Of a stretch of DNA of 64,000 nt, positions 42,304 to 51,880 are shown one piece after another. The translations under genes were made by a program, and so were the position numbers. Within the stretch, counting starts at the first letter, position 1; each line of letters starts with the position of its first letter. This stretch comes from Eubacterium sulci ATCC 35585 (GTDB lineage: Bacteria > Bacillota > Clostridia > Peptostreptococcales > Anaerovoracaceae). Location of the stretch: the NCBI GenBank assembly GCA_001189495.1, contig CP012068.1, positions 310,001-374,000 of the forward strand. Reading direction: 5' to 3'. Below the pieces are notes generated by a model. That model had not been told where the DNA came from. It was given only the letters and a program-made list of their open reading frames with translations, and ran no database searches.

Positions 42304-43389
42304 ATGATTTCACCTATAGAATATAAGGAGAAAAAATTTTATATACTTGACCAGACCCTGCTTCCGGCAGAAGAACGCTACATAGAGCTAAAATGCAAGG
42401 AGGATGTCTGGGAGGCTATTCACTCGCTCAGAGTTAGAGGAGCACCTGCGATAGGCGTTGCTGCAGCTTTTGGTTTTTTGGTTTCGCTAAGAGCAGAGCT
42501 AGAGACGCAGAACTTTAATGGTAGCGCAGCTGAGTACCTAGGAGTATCAAAGGAAATAGGCGATTACCTGATTTCTTCAAGGCCTACGGCAGTAAACCTA
42601 GAGTGGGCGATCAAAAGAATGCAGAAAAGGCTAGAGGGAAAGCTAAATGATTTTGACGGAGAATCTCCGCTTTGCGATACTGCTCTATCAGAACTAGAGG
42701 AAGCTTTGACGGAAGAAGCAAAGGCTATCATGGATGAGGACATTGCATCCTGTAAGGCCATGGGTGAGCATGGACTCAGTCTGCTAGATAAGAACATGGG
42801 AATTTTGACCCACTGTAATGCCGGAACCATAGCAACAGCCATGTATGGAACCTGCCTTGCGCCACTTTATCTAGGACATGAGAGGGGATATGATTTTAAG
42901 GTATTCGCTGATGAGACTAGACCGCTTCTTCAAGGGGCTAGGCTTACAGCTTGGGAGCTAGATAAGGCCGGCATAGATGTGACTTTAATCTGCGATAACA
43001 TGGCATCAATAGTCATGAAAAACGGCTGGATAGATGCTGTTGTAGTAGGTTGCGACAGGCTTGCAGCAAATGGCGATGGGGCCAACAAAATCGGAACATC
43101 GGCAGTTGCAATTCTCGCCAAGGAATACGGCATACCGTTTTACATGTTTGTTCCTACATCAACCATAGATCTTGAGACGGAGACAGGCGAGGATATTCCA
43201 ATAGAGCTTCGCAAGGGTGATGAGATTTACAAGATGTGGTACGAAAAGGATATGGCACCAAGCGGAATCAAGACATATAATCCGTCATTTGATGTGACAA
43301 AGGCAGAATATATAACTGCCATAGTAACCGAAAAGGGTATAGTTAGACCTCCGTACAAGGAGAACCTAGCGAGGCTTATGAGAGGGTAA
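42304..43389 (+). CDS. mtnA: S-methyl-5-thioribose-1-phosphate isomerase
   Basis: MtnA (361 residues) converts methylthioribose 1-phosphate to methylthioribulose 1-phosphate in methionine salvage. It is related to eIF2B subunits. Signatures are RGAPAIGVAAAFG (about 50-62), GILTHCNAGTIATAMYGT with the catalytic cysteine, and VVGCDRLAANGDGANKIGT with the catalytic aspartate. GGAGA precedes the ATG. No other methionine-salvage gene is in the window. The protein could also act on ribose 1-phosphate-type sugars in organisms with partial pathways. Its stop overlaps the ScpA start (TAATG). Confidence 0.93.
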   Translation: MISPIEYKEKKFYILDQTLLPAEERYIELKCKEDVWEAIHSLRVRGAPAIGVAAAFGFLVSLRAELETQNFNGSAAEYLGVSKEIGDYLISSRPTAVNLEWAIKRMQKRLEGKLNDFDGESPLCDTALSELEEALTEEAKAIMDEDIASCKAMGEHGLSLLDKNMGILTHCNAGTIATAMYGTCLAPLYLGHERGYDFKVFADETRPLLQGARLTAWELDKAGIDVTLICDNMASIVMKNGWIDAVVVGCDRLAANGDGANKIGTSAVAILAKEYGIPFYMFVPTSTIDLETETGEDIPIELRKGDEIYKMWYEKDMAPSGIKTYNPSFDVTKAEYITAIVTEKGIVRPPYKENLARLMRG

Positions 43390-44165
43390 TGAGTTATAAA
43401 GTAGTATTATCGAGCTTTGAGGGACCTTTTGACCTTTTGGTCTACCTCATAGAAAGCGCCAAAATGAGCATATATGATATTCAGATTTCTGAAATTACAG
43501 AGCAGTATGTTAGATATCTGAATGACATGAAAGAAGCTGATATTGCTGTATCGGCTGAGTTTATGGTGCTTGCGGCAACTTTGATAGAGATAAAATCAAG
43601 AATGATTCTTCCGCGCATGAGCGAGGAGGGTATAGATGCTACGATAGAAGATCCAAGGAATGAGCTCGTCGAAAGACTCCTAGAGTACAAGCGCTTCAGA
43701 CAGATGTCAGATGAACTTGGCAGAAGGTTTGAGGAAAACTGCTTGATTTATGAAAAGCCTACTGAGGATATTTCAATATACACTGAGAATCCAGACGAAG
43801 TGCTCAATCTATCAATGGAAAGCTTCATTAGTACATTTAAGCTATTCCTCGAGAGAGAAAAACGCGTAGCTGTAGTTAAGTCTCACTATCAAAAGGTGGA
43901 GCGCGAGAAGGCTTCTATCGAAAGCCGTATAAGCTTCATCAAGGATAAGATAAAAAATGCGATAAAAGGCGGTATCAAAAAGCTATCGCTAAAAGACTTA
44001 GTACCGAACAAAAAGAGCAGGTACGATGTGATTGTGACCTTTGCGTCAGTGCTTCAAATGATGAAGGATAGGCAGATAAGAGCTGAGCAAGATAAGATGT
44101 ATGGAGAGATTTCGATCAGTACCGAGGGAACAGATGAGAGTAAGGAGGCAATCGATGTACAGTAA
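43389..44165 (+). CDS. scpA: Segregation and condensation protein A
   Basis: ScpA (258 residues) is the kleisin that bridges the SMC heads in the bacterial condensin. The N-terminal domain FEGPFDLLVYLIESAKMSIYDIQISEITEQY (about 10-40) and the following AAEFMVLAATLIEIKSRMILP-like helix are the family hallmark. The C-terminal winged helix is at about 190-250. The ATG overlaps the stop of mtnA, and the end overlaps scpB by 11 bases. This is the usual scpA-scpB pairing, so both are made together. Confidence 0.96.
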   Translation: MSYKVVLSSFEGPFDLLVYLIESAKMSIYDIQISEITEQYVRYLNDMKEADIAVSAEFMVLAATLIEIKSRMILPRMSEEGIDATIEDPRNELVERLLEYKRFRQMSDELGRRFEENCLIYEKPTEDISIYTENPDEVLNLSMESFISTFKLFLEREKRVAVVKSHYQKVEREKASIESRISFIKDKIKNAIKGGIKKLSLKDLVPNKKSRYDVIVTFASVLQMMKDRQIRAEQDKMYGEISISTEGTDESKEAIDVQ

Positions 44166-44730
44166 AAAAAGAGCAAAGTCAACGCTTGAATCATTAATGT
44201 ATATATGGGGAGAGCCTCTTGATGTAAAGGATGCTGCTGATGCAGCAGAGATAACAAAAGAAGAGGCACTAGAGTGCTTTCTGGAGCTCATGGAAGAGTA
44301 TGAGCAGGAGGGACGCGGGATTATGATTAGACGCGTGAAAAATTCCTTCCAGTTTGCAACTAGAGCTGAAAATGCAGATGCAATAGAAAGGCTTTGCAGG
44401 CCGGTTAAGACTAAGAAATTGACTCAGGCCGCGCTAGAGACACTTGCCATTGTGGCATATAAGCAGCCTGTAACCAGGTCAGAAATCGACTCAATCAGGG
44501 GAATCAAGAGCGATAGAATTATAGAAGGCCTTATGAAAAAGGACTTGATTTGCGAAAAGGGAAGGTCAGAAGGAATTGGAAGACCAATTCTTTATGCAAC
44601 GACAGACAATTTCCTTAAGCAGTTTGGACTTACGAATATCAAAGAACTTCCGGAGTTTGAGGAGCACGAGGATTTTGTGATCGACAGAGATGAGGATTCT
44701 TCATATCTTCAGATGAAGATAGATGTATAA
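44155..44730 (+). CDS. scpB: Segregation and condensation protein B
   Basis: ScpB (191 residues) forms a dimer that binds the ScpA linker in the SMC complex. It has two winged-helix domains; the second contains LTQAALETLAIVAYKQPVTRSEIDSIRGIKSDRIIEGLMKKDLI, a clear family motif. The frame is open from 44101, but ATG 44155 has AAGGAGG 6 bases upstream and starts MYSKKRAKSTLESLMYIWGEPL. An acidic C-terminal tail (EDSS) is present. It converges with the Crp/Fnr gene. Confidence 0.95.
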   Translation: MYSKKRAKSTLESLMYIWGEPLDVKDAADAAEITKEEALECFLELMEEYEQEGRGIMIRRVKNSFQFATRAENADAIERLCRPVKTKKLTQAALETLAIVAYKQPVTRSEIDSIRGIKSDRIIEGLMKKDLICEKGRSEGIGRPILYATTDNFLKQFGLTNIKELPEFEEHEDFVIDRDEDSSYLQMKIDV

Positions 44731-44754
44731 AAACACCACGCAAGATGTGCGTGG
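44727..44754 (-). terminator. Terminator of the Crp/Fnr gene (- strand)
   Basis: CCACGCA pairs with TGCGTGG (44736-44754). On the - strand it is followed by TGTTTTTAT, giving a T-run. On the + side no T-run follows, so it serves mainly the - strand gene. Confidence 0.65.
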
Positions 44755-44766
44755 CGTCTAAATATA

Positions 44767-45492
44767 CTATATCAAAAGTTTAAATTCACGGCGACGGCTA
44801 TCTATGATGCCGTCGTTTTTCATTGCCTTTATTTCTCGCATCATTGCAGAGCGGTCGACTGCGATGTATTCTGCAAGCTCGGCTAGGCTCATCGGAATTT
44901 CGAAGAATTCATTGTTAGATTTATCTTTAAGCGAGGCTTTGAGGTCACGTACTTCCTTGGTCGATGTAGGAGGTTTAGCTTCTGAAACGACTCTATTTGC
45001 CATACGCGCATACTGAAGATAAGCAAGAAGCTTATTTCTGATGCTGCCCTGCTTAACTATAGAAAGATGAAAAGATAACTCCTGAGCTCTTTGGGCAGAC
45101 ATAACAAAGAGATTGCTGATTAGCTGGCTATGATGCTCACATAGCTTTTCACAAGGCGTTATTATATGCTTGTAATCTAAGTAAACAACTCTGCAATCTT
45201 CTTCTGCAGTAACCATGTACTCAAAATCCGAAAGTGGCAAGGAAAATGGCTCGCCAAATAAATCCCCGCTCTTATAGCGCTCAAGCACATAAAGGTCTCC
45301 GTACTCGTTGAGAAACTCAAGTCTTGCTTGACCTGATTTCACGATGGCTACTTGCCTTGGCTCTGCCTGAGAGCTTTGATACATCATGATTAACTCACCG
45401 CGCTTATAGTTTCTATATATAGGATTAAAGCATGGAAATATGCTTGCTAGGGATTTCTCCGAAATGTTATCGAGGATTTGTGTCTTGGCCAT
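44767..45492 (-). CDS. Crp/Fnr-family transcription regulator
   Basis: A 241-residue Crp/Fnr-family regulator. An N-terminal cyclic-nucleotide-binding-like beta barrel (about 10-125, with VKSGQARLEFLNEYGDLYVLERYKSGDLFGEP) is joined by a long helix to a C-terminal helix-turn-helix (PMSLAELAEYIAVDRSAMMREIKAMKNDGIID, about 200-232). It has no N-terminal cysteine cluster of the Fnr type, and only three scattered cysteines, so a classical iron-sulfur O2 sensor is unlikely. It is divergent from an acyl-CoA dehydrogenase/flavodiiron pair, which it may control. An effector cannot be predicted. Confidence 0.92.
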   Translation of the reverse strand: MAKTQILDNISEKSLASIFPCFNPIYRNYKRGELIMMYQSSQAEPRQVAIVKSGQARLEFLNEYGDLYVLERYKSGDLFGEPFSLPLSDFEYMVTAEEDCRVVYLDYKHIITPCEKLCEHHSQLISNLFVMSAQRAQELSFHLSIVKQGSIRNKLLAYLQYARMANRVVSEAKPPTSTKEVRDLKASLKDKSNNEFFEIPMSLAELAEYIAVDRSAMMREIKAMKNDGIIDSRRREFKLLI

Positions 45493-45530
45493 AAATTAAC
45501 TCCTGAAATATTTTTTCACTATTTAATCAA

Positions 45531-45559
45531 ATTATATTACAAAAAGTTGCAAATGTCAC
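45531..45559 (-). promoter_or_regulatory. Promoter of the Crp/Fnr gene
   Basis: On the - strand GTGACA (45554-45559), 17-base spacer, TATAAT (45531-45536). The opposite promoter of the acyl-CoA dehydrogenase gene is weak (possible -10 TACAAT near 45584-45589, no clear -35), which would suit activation by a regulator. Confidence 0.6.
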
Positions 45560-45628
45560 TACTGACTAAAAATAAATTGGGTACAATAAGAATTAAGGTA
45601 AATGTTTTAGAGCAAGGAGGTAATTAAC

Positions 45629-47551
45629 ATGCTTTTTAAGACAACTGAAGCTCATGAAGAGTTTAGAGCTAAAATTAGAAAATTTGCAGAGGAAGAAGTA
45701 AAGCCTATTGCATTCATGCTAGATCAGAAAAATGAATTTCCGCACGACATCGTAAAGAAAATGGCGAAACTTGGAATTATGGGAACACCATATCCAAAGA
45801 AGTACGGCGGAGCAGGACTTGACGCAATAAGCTATGCGATTGCAGTTGAGGAACTTTCAAGGGTTGACGGTGGTACAGGTGTAATTCTATCAGCACACGT
45901 TTCACTAGGTTCATATCCTATCTTTGCATATGGTACAGAGGAACAGAAGCAGAAGTATCTAGTTCCACTAGCAAAGGGTGAGAAGCTTGGTGCTTTCGGT
46001 CTTACAGAGCCTAACGCAGGATCAGATGCAAGTGGAACAGAGACAACAGCCGAGCTAAAGGGAGACTACTACCTACTAAACGGTAACAAAATCTTTATCA
46101 CAAACGCTCCAATTGCAGACACATATGTTGTATTTGCGGTTACTACACCAAACATCGGAGCAAAGGGTATCAGCGCATTCATAGTAGAGAAGGGCTGGGA
46201 AGGCTTTGAGTTCGGTGACCACTACGACAAGATGGGTATCAGATCATCATCAACAGCTGAGCTCATCTTCAACGATGTAAAGGTTCCAAAGGAAAACCTA
46301 CTAGGTAAGGAAGGTCAGGGATTCAAGATTGCGCTTTCAACACTAGATGGTGGAAGAATCGGTATCGCTTCACAGGCGCTAGGTATTGCACAGGGCGCTT
46401 ACGAGGCTGCTGTAGAGTATGCGCTTGAGAGAATCCAGTTCGGTATTCCAATCGCACACCAGCAGATTAACTCATTCAAGATTGCTGACATGGCTACAAA
46501 GCTAAGAATGTCAAGATTCCTTATCTACTCAGCAGCTGAGCTAAAGGAACACCACGAGCCATTCGGAATGGAATCAGCTATGGCTAAGCAGTATGCTTCA
46601 GACGCAGCACTTGAGATTTGTAACGATTCACTTCAGATCTTTGGTGGTACAGGATACCTCAAGGGTATGGAAGTTGAGAGAGCTTACAGAGATGCTAAAA
46701 TTACAACTATCTATGAAGGAACAAACGAAATTCAGAGAGTCGTAATTGCAGCACATATCCTAGGTAAGGCACCACAGCAGGCGGCACCAGCAGCTCAGAA
46801 GGGCCCTATCACAGGACAGAGAAAGAAGATTATGTTCTCAGGAAGTGCTCAGGAACAGGTAGATCAGCTTGTTTCAGCACTTAAGTCAGACGGATTTGAC
46901 TTCACAGTAGGTATCGATCCTAATACACCAATCGTTGATGCAGACAGAGTAGTATCAGCAGGTAAGGGTATCGGAGAAAAGAAGAATATGAAGCTTATTG
47001 AGGATCTTGCTAAGCAGGCAGGAGCAGCAATAGGTTCATCAAGACCAGTAGCTGAGACACTTAAGTATGTTCCACTAGATAGATACGTAGGTATGTCAGG
47101 ACAGAAGTTCTCAGGAAACCTATACATCGCTTGTGGTATCTCAGGAGCTGGACAGCACCTAAAGGGAATTAAGGAAGCTACAACAATCGTAGCAATCAAT
47201 AAGAGCAAGAATGCACCTATCTTCAAGAACGCTGACTACGGAATCGTAGGAGATGTAATGGAGATTCTGCCACTACTCACAAAGGCACTAGATAATGGCG
47301 AGGAGAAGAAGCCAGCGCCACCACGTGTTAAGATGAGAAAGGCAACAGTACTCAAGGAGCCTTCACCATGGGATCTATATGTTTGTAAGGGATGTGGATA
47401 TGAATACGACCCGGCAAAGGGAGACGAAGAAGGTGGAGTAAGCATAGGAACAACATTTGAATCACTACCAGAAGAGTGGATTTGCCCACTTTGCGGAGAA
47501 GAGAAGACAGGCTTTATCAAAGTAGAAAAGCCTAAGAAGGAGGAAAAATAA
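45629..47551 (+). CDS. Acyl-CoA dehydrogenase fused to EtfA C-domain and rubredoxin
   Basis: A three-part fusion of 640 residues. Part 1 (about 1-378) is an acyl-CoA dehydrogenase with [17 protein letters not shown] and the short-chain-type catalytic glutamate region YEGTNEIQR. Part 2 (about 397-555) is the FAD-binding C-domain of electron-transfer flavoprotein alpha, with [41 protein letters not shown]. Part 3 (about 583-632) is rubredoxin with [10 protein letters not shown] and CPLCG binding one iron. Electrons from acyl-CoA could flow from FAD to FAD to iron in one chain. The stop overlaps the start of the flavodiiron gene (TAATG), the natural rubredoxin partner. AAGGAGG precedes the ATG. 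Codons are strongly biased (TTC, AAC, CTA), suggesting high expression. Confidence 0.95.
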   Translation: MLFKTTEAHEEFRAKIRKFAEEEVKPIAFMLDQKNEFPHDIVKKMAKLGIMGTPYPKKYGGAGLDAISYAIAVEELSRVDGGTGVILSAHVSLGSYPIFAYGTEEQKQKYLVPLAKGEKLGAFGLTEPNAGSDASGTETTAELKGDYYLLNGNKIFITNAPIADTYVVFAVTTPNIGAKGISAFIVEKGWEGFEFGDHYDKMGIRSSSTAELIFNDVKVPKENLLGKEGQGFKIALSTLDGGRIGIASQALGIAQGAYEAAVEYALERIQFGIPIAHQQINSFKIADMATKLRMSRFLIYSAAELKEHHEPFGMESAMAKQYASDAALEICNDSLQIFGGTGYLKGMEVERAYRDAKITTIYEGTNEIQRVVIAAHILGKAPQQAAPAAQKGPITGQRKKIMFSGSAQEQVDQLVSALKSDGFDFTVGIDPNTPIVDADRVVSAGKGIGEKKNMKLIEDLAKQAGAAIGSSRPVAETLKYVPLDRYVGMSGQKFSGNLYIACGISGAGQHLKGIKEATTIVAINKSKNAPIFKNADYGIVGDVMEILPLLTKALDNGEEKKPAPPRVKMRKATVLKEPSPWDLYVCKGCGYEYDPAKGDEEGGVSIGTTFESLPEEWICPLCGEEKTGFIKVEKPKKEEK

Positions 47552-48759
47552 TGCATTGTGTTAGAAAAGTAACCGAAGATCTATTTTGGGTCGGTGGAAA
47601 TGACAAAAGGCTTCACCTCTTTGAAAACATTCATCCTATCGAAGATGGAGTCTCATATAACTCATATCTATTGCTAGATGAAAAGACAGTTCTTTTTGAT
47701 ACAGCAGACTGGTCAGTAGGACGTCAGTTTATCGAAAATGTAGAGTATGTTCTTAACGGAAGAAAGCTCGACTACATGGTAATCAACCACATGGAGCCAG
47801 ATCACTGTGCATCAATGGAAGAGATTATTCTCAGATATCCAGATGTAAAGATTGTATCAACAGAGAAGGCGCTAATGCTAATGCACCAGTTTAACTACAC
47901 AGTTGACGAGAACTTCATTCAGGTTGCTGAGGGAGATACAATGAGCTTTGGTAAGCATAATGTTGTCTTCGTAGAGGCACCTATGGTTCACTGGCCAGAG
48001 GCAATGGTAACCTTTGATACAACAGACGGAGTGCTTTTCAGTGCAGACGCATTCGGTTCATTTAAGTCACTTGACGGCGCACTATTTGCTGACGAAGTTG
48101 ACTTTGATGGAGAGTGGATTAACGAAGCAAGACGCTACTACACAAACATTGTAGGTAAGTACGGACCAGAGGTTATGGATCTTCTAAAGAAGGCGCAGAC
48201 AATCGATATCAAGATTATCTGCCCACTTCACGGACCAGTATGGCGTAAGGACATCGGATACATTCTAGACAAGTACATCCACTGGGCTACATACACACCA
48301 GAGGAGAAGGGCGTGCTACTATGCTACGCTTCAATGTACGGAAATACAGAGAATGCAGCTCACATCCTAGCTACAAAGCTACACGAAAAAGGAATGCATA
48401 ACGTGCACATGTACGATGTATCAAAGACACACGTATCATACCTAATCGGAGAGGCTTTCAAGTACAGCCACCTAGCGCTTCTTTCAGTAACATATAACCT
48501 AAACGTATTCCCAGCAATGGAGAACTTCGTTCAGGACATGAAGAGACTTAACTTGCAGAAGAGAGTAGTTGCAGTAGTTGAGAACGGTTCATGGGCTCCA
48601 CAGGCAAGCGTTTTGATCAACGAAACACTTGACGAGATGAAGCAGATGACAGTTCTAAACGAAGAAGTTTCTGTACTATCATCAGTATCAAAGATGACAG
48701 AAAGCGAGCTAGATTCACTAGCAGATAGCATCATCGAATCGATGTCACAGAGCTACTAA
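47551..48759 (+). CDS. fprA: Flavodiiron protein (FprA, rubredoxin:oxygen/NO reductase)
   Basis: An A-type flavoprotein of 402 residues that reduces O2 to water and/or NO to N2O. The N-terminal metallo-beta-lactamase-like domain has the diiron ligands: HMEPDH (about 79-84), MVHWPEAM, SADAFG and CPLHGPVW. The C-terminal flavodoxin domain starts at about 255 with LCYASMYGNTENAA as FMN phosphate loop. In anaerobes the electrons normally come from rubredoxin; here a rubredoxin domain sits at the end of the upstream, translationally coupled protein. The strongly biased codon use matches that of the partner. A 15-bp terminator follows. Confidence 0.96.
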   Translation: MHCVRKVTEDLFWVGGNDKRLHLFENIHPIEDGVSYNSYLLLDEKTVLFDTADWSVGRQFIENVEYVLNGRKLDYMVINHMEPDHCASMEEIILRYPDVKIVSTEKALMLMHQFNYTVDENFIQVAEGDTMSFGKHNVVFVEAPMVHWPEAMVTFDTTDGVLFSADAFGSFKSLDGALFADEVDFDGEWINEARRYYTNIVGKYGPEVMDLLKKAQTIDIKIICPLHGPVWRKDIGYILDKYIHWATYTPEEKGVLLCYASMYGNTENAAHILATKLHEKGMHNVHMYDVSKTHVSYLIGEAFKYSHLALLSVTYNLNVFPAMENFVQDMKRLNLQKRVVAVVENGSWAPQASVLINETLDEMKQMTVLNEEVSVLSSVSKMTESELDSLADSIIESMSQSY

Positions 48760-48825
48760 TAGCTGCTCGTGTATTCATCAAAGAGAATGCACCAAGGGTA
48801 AATGTAATTAGCTAACTTAAATTTA

Positions 48826-48863
48826 GCGGCATAATTCTAATCTTAGAGTTATGCCGCGTTTTT
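48826..48863 (+). terminator. Terminator after fprA
   Basis: Fifteen pairs: GCGGCATAATTCTAA (48826-48840) with TTAGAGTTATGCCGC (48843-48857), then GTTTTT. Confidence 0.93.
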
Positions 48864-48881
48864 ATCTAAGAAATCAAGTCA

Positions 48882-48910
48882 TTTACAAAACAAAGGGAAT
48901 AATTTATTAT
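48882..48910 (+). promoter_or_regulatory. Promoter giving an apparently leaderless nuclease transcript
   Basis: TTTACA (48882-48887), 17-base spacer, TATTAT (48905-48910). Transcription would start at about 48917, one or two bases before ATG 48919. No Shine-Dalgarno can exist on such a transcript. Confidence 0.6.
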
Positions 48911-48918
48911 ATACTTAT

Positions 48919-49761
48919 ATGAAAAATAGCAAGAAAAATAGCAAGATGATTGCAGGCTTAGTCCTGTCGTTGCTCATAGCCAGCTTAAGCTTTTTTAAAG
49001 CTGATTTACCGCAGCCGCTGAGAGAATATCTCGGCATGGAGCCATCAGGCAGGGAAAGCATACATAGACGCGTAAATGCGAAAGTTAATCCAGCGAAGCC
49101 TGGCGAGCTTCCCGATGGACTCAAAGTAGCTAATAGCAAGCAGATAAGGAGCAAAGGGAAAAAGCTAGTAGCAAGCGATGTCATACATACATTTCCAAAT
49201 AATGCAGAGTATAGCTTTGCCGTAGTGAATGATAATATGCCGAGCTTCACTGAGGAGGAACTTTCAAGCCCCGAATTTGAAAGCTATGGAGAATTAGACC
49301 ACCTAGGGAGATGTAGACCAGCTACGGCTATGCTAGGGAAGAATCTTATGCCGACCGAAAAGAGAGGCAGCATAGGTATGATAAAGCCTAGCGGCTGGCA
49401 TACCAAGAGATATGATAAACTCATCGCAGATAAGTACCTTTACAATCGTTGCCATTTGATTGGGTATCAACTTAGCGGAGAGAATGCAAATAGAAAGAAC
49501 CTGATAACGGGAACAAGATATCTAAATGTTGAGGGAATGCTTCCTTTTGAGGATATGGTAGCAAACTATATCAAAGCTACAGACCATCACGTGCTTTACA
49601 GAGTAAGGCCTATCTTCTACAAGAAGGACCTTGTAGCTAGAGGAGTGCAGATGGAGGCTCAGTCGGTAGAGGACGATGAGATTAGCTTTAATGTATTTAT
49701 ATATAATGTACAGCCAGACATTGAGATAAACTATAAGAACGGAAATAGTAAGAAGAAGTAG
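48919..49761 (+). CDS. Exported DNA/RNA non-specific endonuclease
   Basis: A 280-residue protein of the EndA/NucA-like non-specific nuclease family. An N-terminal hydrophobic segment (about 9-27) acts as signal or membrane anchor. The betabetaalpha-metal nuclease motif is LYNRCHLIGYQLSGENANRKNLITGTRYLNVEGM, with the catalytic histidine (NRCH in place of the usual DRGH) and the metal-binding asparagine. Relatives degrade DNA for nutrition or uptake. The start has no ribosome-binding site within reach and appears leaderless; ATG 48946 is an alternative but would cut off most of the signal segment. It is followed by proB after 6 bases, an odd pairing. Confidence 0.87.
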   Translation: MKNSKKNSKMIAGLVLSLLIASLSFFKADLPQPLREYLGMEPSGRESIHRRVNAKVNPAKPGELPDGLKVANSKQIRSKGKKLVASDVIHTFPNNAEYSFAVVNDNMPSFTEEELSSPEFESYGELDHLGRCRPATAMLGKNLMPTEKRGSIGMIKPSGWHTKRYDKLIADKYLYNRCHLIGYQLSGENANRKNLITGTRYLNVEGMLPFEDMVANYIKATDHHVLYRVRPIFYKKDLVARGVQMEAQSVEDDEISFNVFIYNVQPDIEINYKNGNSKKK

Positions 49762-49767
49762 GAATAT

Positions 49768-50616
49768 ATGGGAAGACCAGAATTAAGTAAGAAAAAGAGA
49801 ATAGTCATCAAAGTTGGATCTTCTTCGCTCACACATGCGGAGAGCGGAAGGCTTGATCTTGTTAAGATGGAGATTTTGACAAGAGAGCTATCATACCTTA
49901 GAAACCGCAATGTCGATGTGGTGCTTGTTACATCAGCTGCTATTGCAGCGGGAAGAAGCGCTCTAAGACTTGAGGAAAGGCCTGAGAAGATACAGCTCAA
50001 GCAGGCTTGTGCATCTGTAGGACAGGCAAGGCTTATGATGATTTACCAGAAGCTATTTTCTGAGTACAATCAGATTGCTGGTCAGATTTTGATGACAAAG
50101 AACACGGTTTTACATAGTGAAAGCCGTGAGAATGTCTGCAATACATTTGAGGAACTTCTGAAGCTTGGCGTAATTCCAATCGTAAACGAAAACGACAGCG
50201 TAGCCACATCGGAGATTGATGAAGTTCCTGTATTTGGAGATAATGATAGACTTTCGGCGGTCGTTGCTAATTTGATAGGTGCAGACCTTTTGATACTCCT
50301 TTCGGATGTCGAGGGACTTTACACAGATGACCCGCACAGAAACCCAGATGCTAAGTTCATAGACACTGTGGAATCGCTAAGCGATAAGTTTGTTTCAATG
50401 GGCAAGGCGACGACGGGAACTGGAGTAGGGACTGGTGGCATGGCGACAAAGATTGCAGCTGCCGAGATTGCCGTAAACTCCGGCATAGATATGATAATAG
50501 CCAGCGGCAGTGATTTTCATGTAATTCACAGGATTCTTGAGGGGCAGGAGTTTGGAACCTTGTTCCTAGGTAAGCACGATGCTAACTTTGATCTTCAGGA
50601 ATATCTGAGCAAATAG
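49768..50616 (+). CDS. proB: Glutamate 5-kinase, short form without PUA domain
   Basis: ProB (282 residues) phosphorylates glutamate in the first step of proline synthesis. The amino-acid-kinase fold is clear: VIKVGSSSLT at the N-terminus, VTSAAIAAG, FGDNDRLSAVVA, LLSDVEGLYTDDP, and TGTGVGTGGMATKI. It stops before the C-terminal PUA domain carried by longer forms such as E. coli (367 residues). Loss of the PUA domain is known in several Firmicutes. Feedback inhibition by proline resides in the kinase domain. It is translated with proA (stop and next ATG adjacent). Confidence 0.95.
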   Translation: MGRPELSKKKRIVIKVGSSSLTHAESGRLDLVKMEILTRELSYLRNRNVDVVLVTSAAIAAGRSALRLEERPEKIQLKQACASVGQARLMMIYQKLFSEYNQIAGQILMTKNTVLHSESRENVCNTFEELLKLGVIPIVNENDSVATSEIDEVPVFGDNDRLSAVVANLIGADLLILLSDVEGLYTDDPHRNPDAKFIDTVESLSDKFVSMGKATTGTGVGTGGMATKIAAAEIAVNSGIDMIIASGSDFHVIHRILEGQEFGTLFLGKHDANFDLQEYLSK

Positions 50617-50628
50617 ATGGGAGAAGAT

Positions 50629-51870
50629 ATGAATTTATCAGAGCTTGGAATAAAAGCAAGGGCTGCTTCGGTACTCCTTGCAAAGATGAATGTAGAAACT
50701 AAGAATAAGACCCTTATTGCATGTGCAGACGCACTAGTAAAGGAGAGCAATAGTATACTTGAGGCAAACGCAAAGGATGTTTTGATAGGCCGCGAAAAGG
50801 GTATGAACGAAGGACTTGTAGATAGGCTGATGCTAACCGAGGAGAGAATCAAGGGGATAGCTGAAGGTCTAGAGCAAGTTGCTGCGCTAGATGATCCAGT
50901 GGGCGAGGTACTCGACATGAAGAAGCGCCCTAATGGACTTTTGATAGGTAAGAAACGCGTACCGCTAGGCGTAGTCGGAATGATATATGAGGCTAGACCT
51001 AATGTGACACCTGATGCTTTTGCACTTTGCTTTAAGTCGGGTAACGCAGTTATTTTGAGGGGTGGAAGCGATGCGATAAACTCTAATATCGCTATCGTTA
51101 AGGTTTTGCAGGATACACTTAAGGCTTGTGGAATCACGGAAGATGCAGTTCAGCTAATTGAGGATACTTCGCATGAGGTTGGAACTGAGTTCATGAAGAT
51201 GAATGGCTATCTTGATGTGCTGATTCCAAGAGGTGGCGCAGGGCTAATTCAAAGCGTAGTGCAGAATGCAACCGTACCGGTAATTGAGACAGGAACCGGA
51301 AACTGCCACGTCTTTGTTGATGAATCGGCTGACCTAAATATGGCAGTTGATATAATTGAGAATGCAAAGACTCAGAGAATAGGCGTTTGCAATGCCTGCG
51401 AGTCAGTTCTTGTGCACGAGGCAGTAGCCGATGAGCTATTACCTTTGCTAGGTAAAAAGCTTGCAGAACATAGTATTGAGATGCATGCAGATGGTAAGGC
51501 TTGCTCGCTGATAGATGGGGCAGTTCCTGCCACAGAAGATGACTGGGGAAGAGAATACCTAGATCTTAAGGTGTCAATCAAAGTCGTTTCAGGAGTTGAT
51601 GAAGCTATAGCTCACATTAACAAGTACAATACGGGACACTCTGAGAGCATAGTTACAGATAGCTATGAGAATTCACAGAAATTCCTTGATGAGGTAGATG
51701 CGGCCGCAGTATACGTAAACGCATCGACGAGATTTACTGATGGTTTTGAGTTCGGATTTGGAGCCGAAATCGGCATCAGTACACAGAAACTGCATACTCG
51801 TGGTCCTATGGGTCTAGAAGCTCTAACGACCACTAAGTATATAATTTATGGTAATGGTCAGATTAGATAA
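50629..51870 (+). CDS. proA: Gamma-glutamyl phosphate reductase
   Basis: ProA (about 413 residues) reduces gamma-glutamyl phosphate with NADPH to glutamate semialdehyde, which cyclises to pyrroline-5-carboxylate. Family motifs: [41 protein letters not shown], and the catalytic cysteine in [44 protein letters not shown] is the C-terminal signature. The frame starts at ATG 50617, directly after proB, but ATG 50629 has GGGAGA 4 bases upstream and gives the usual N-terminus. ProC is not in the window. Confidence 0.95.
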   Translation: MNLSELGIKARAASVLLAKMNVETKNKTLIACADALVKESNSILEANAKDVLIGREKGMNEGLVDRLMLTEERIKGIAEGLEQVAALDDPVGEVLDMKKRPNGLLIGKKRVPLGVVGMIYEARPNVTPDAFALCFKSGNAVILRGGSDAINSNIAIVKVLQDTLKACGITEDAVQLIEDTSHEVGTEFMKMNGYLDVLIPRGGAGLIQSVVQNATVPVIETGTGNCHVFVDESADLNMAVDIIENAKTQRIGVCNACESVLVHEAVADELLPLLGKKLAEHSIEMHADGKACSLIDGAVPATEDDWGREYLDLKVSIKVVSGVDEAIAHINKYNTGHSESIVTDSYENSQKFLDEVDAAAVYVNASTRFTDGFEFGFGAEIGISTQKLHTRGPMGLEALTTTKYIIYGNGQIR

Positions 51871-51880
51871 GGAGGAAACC

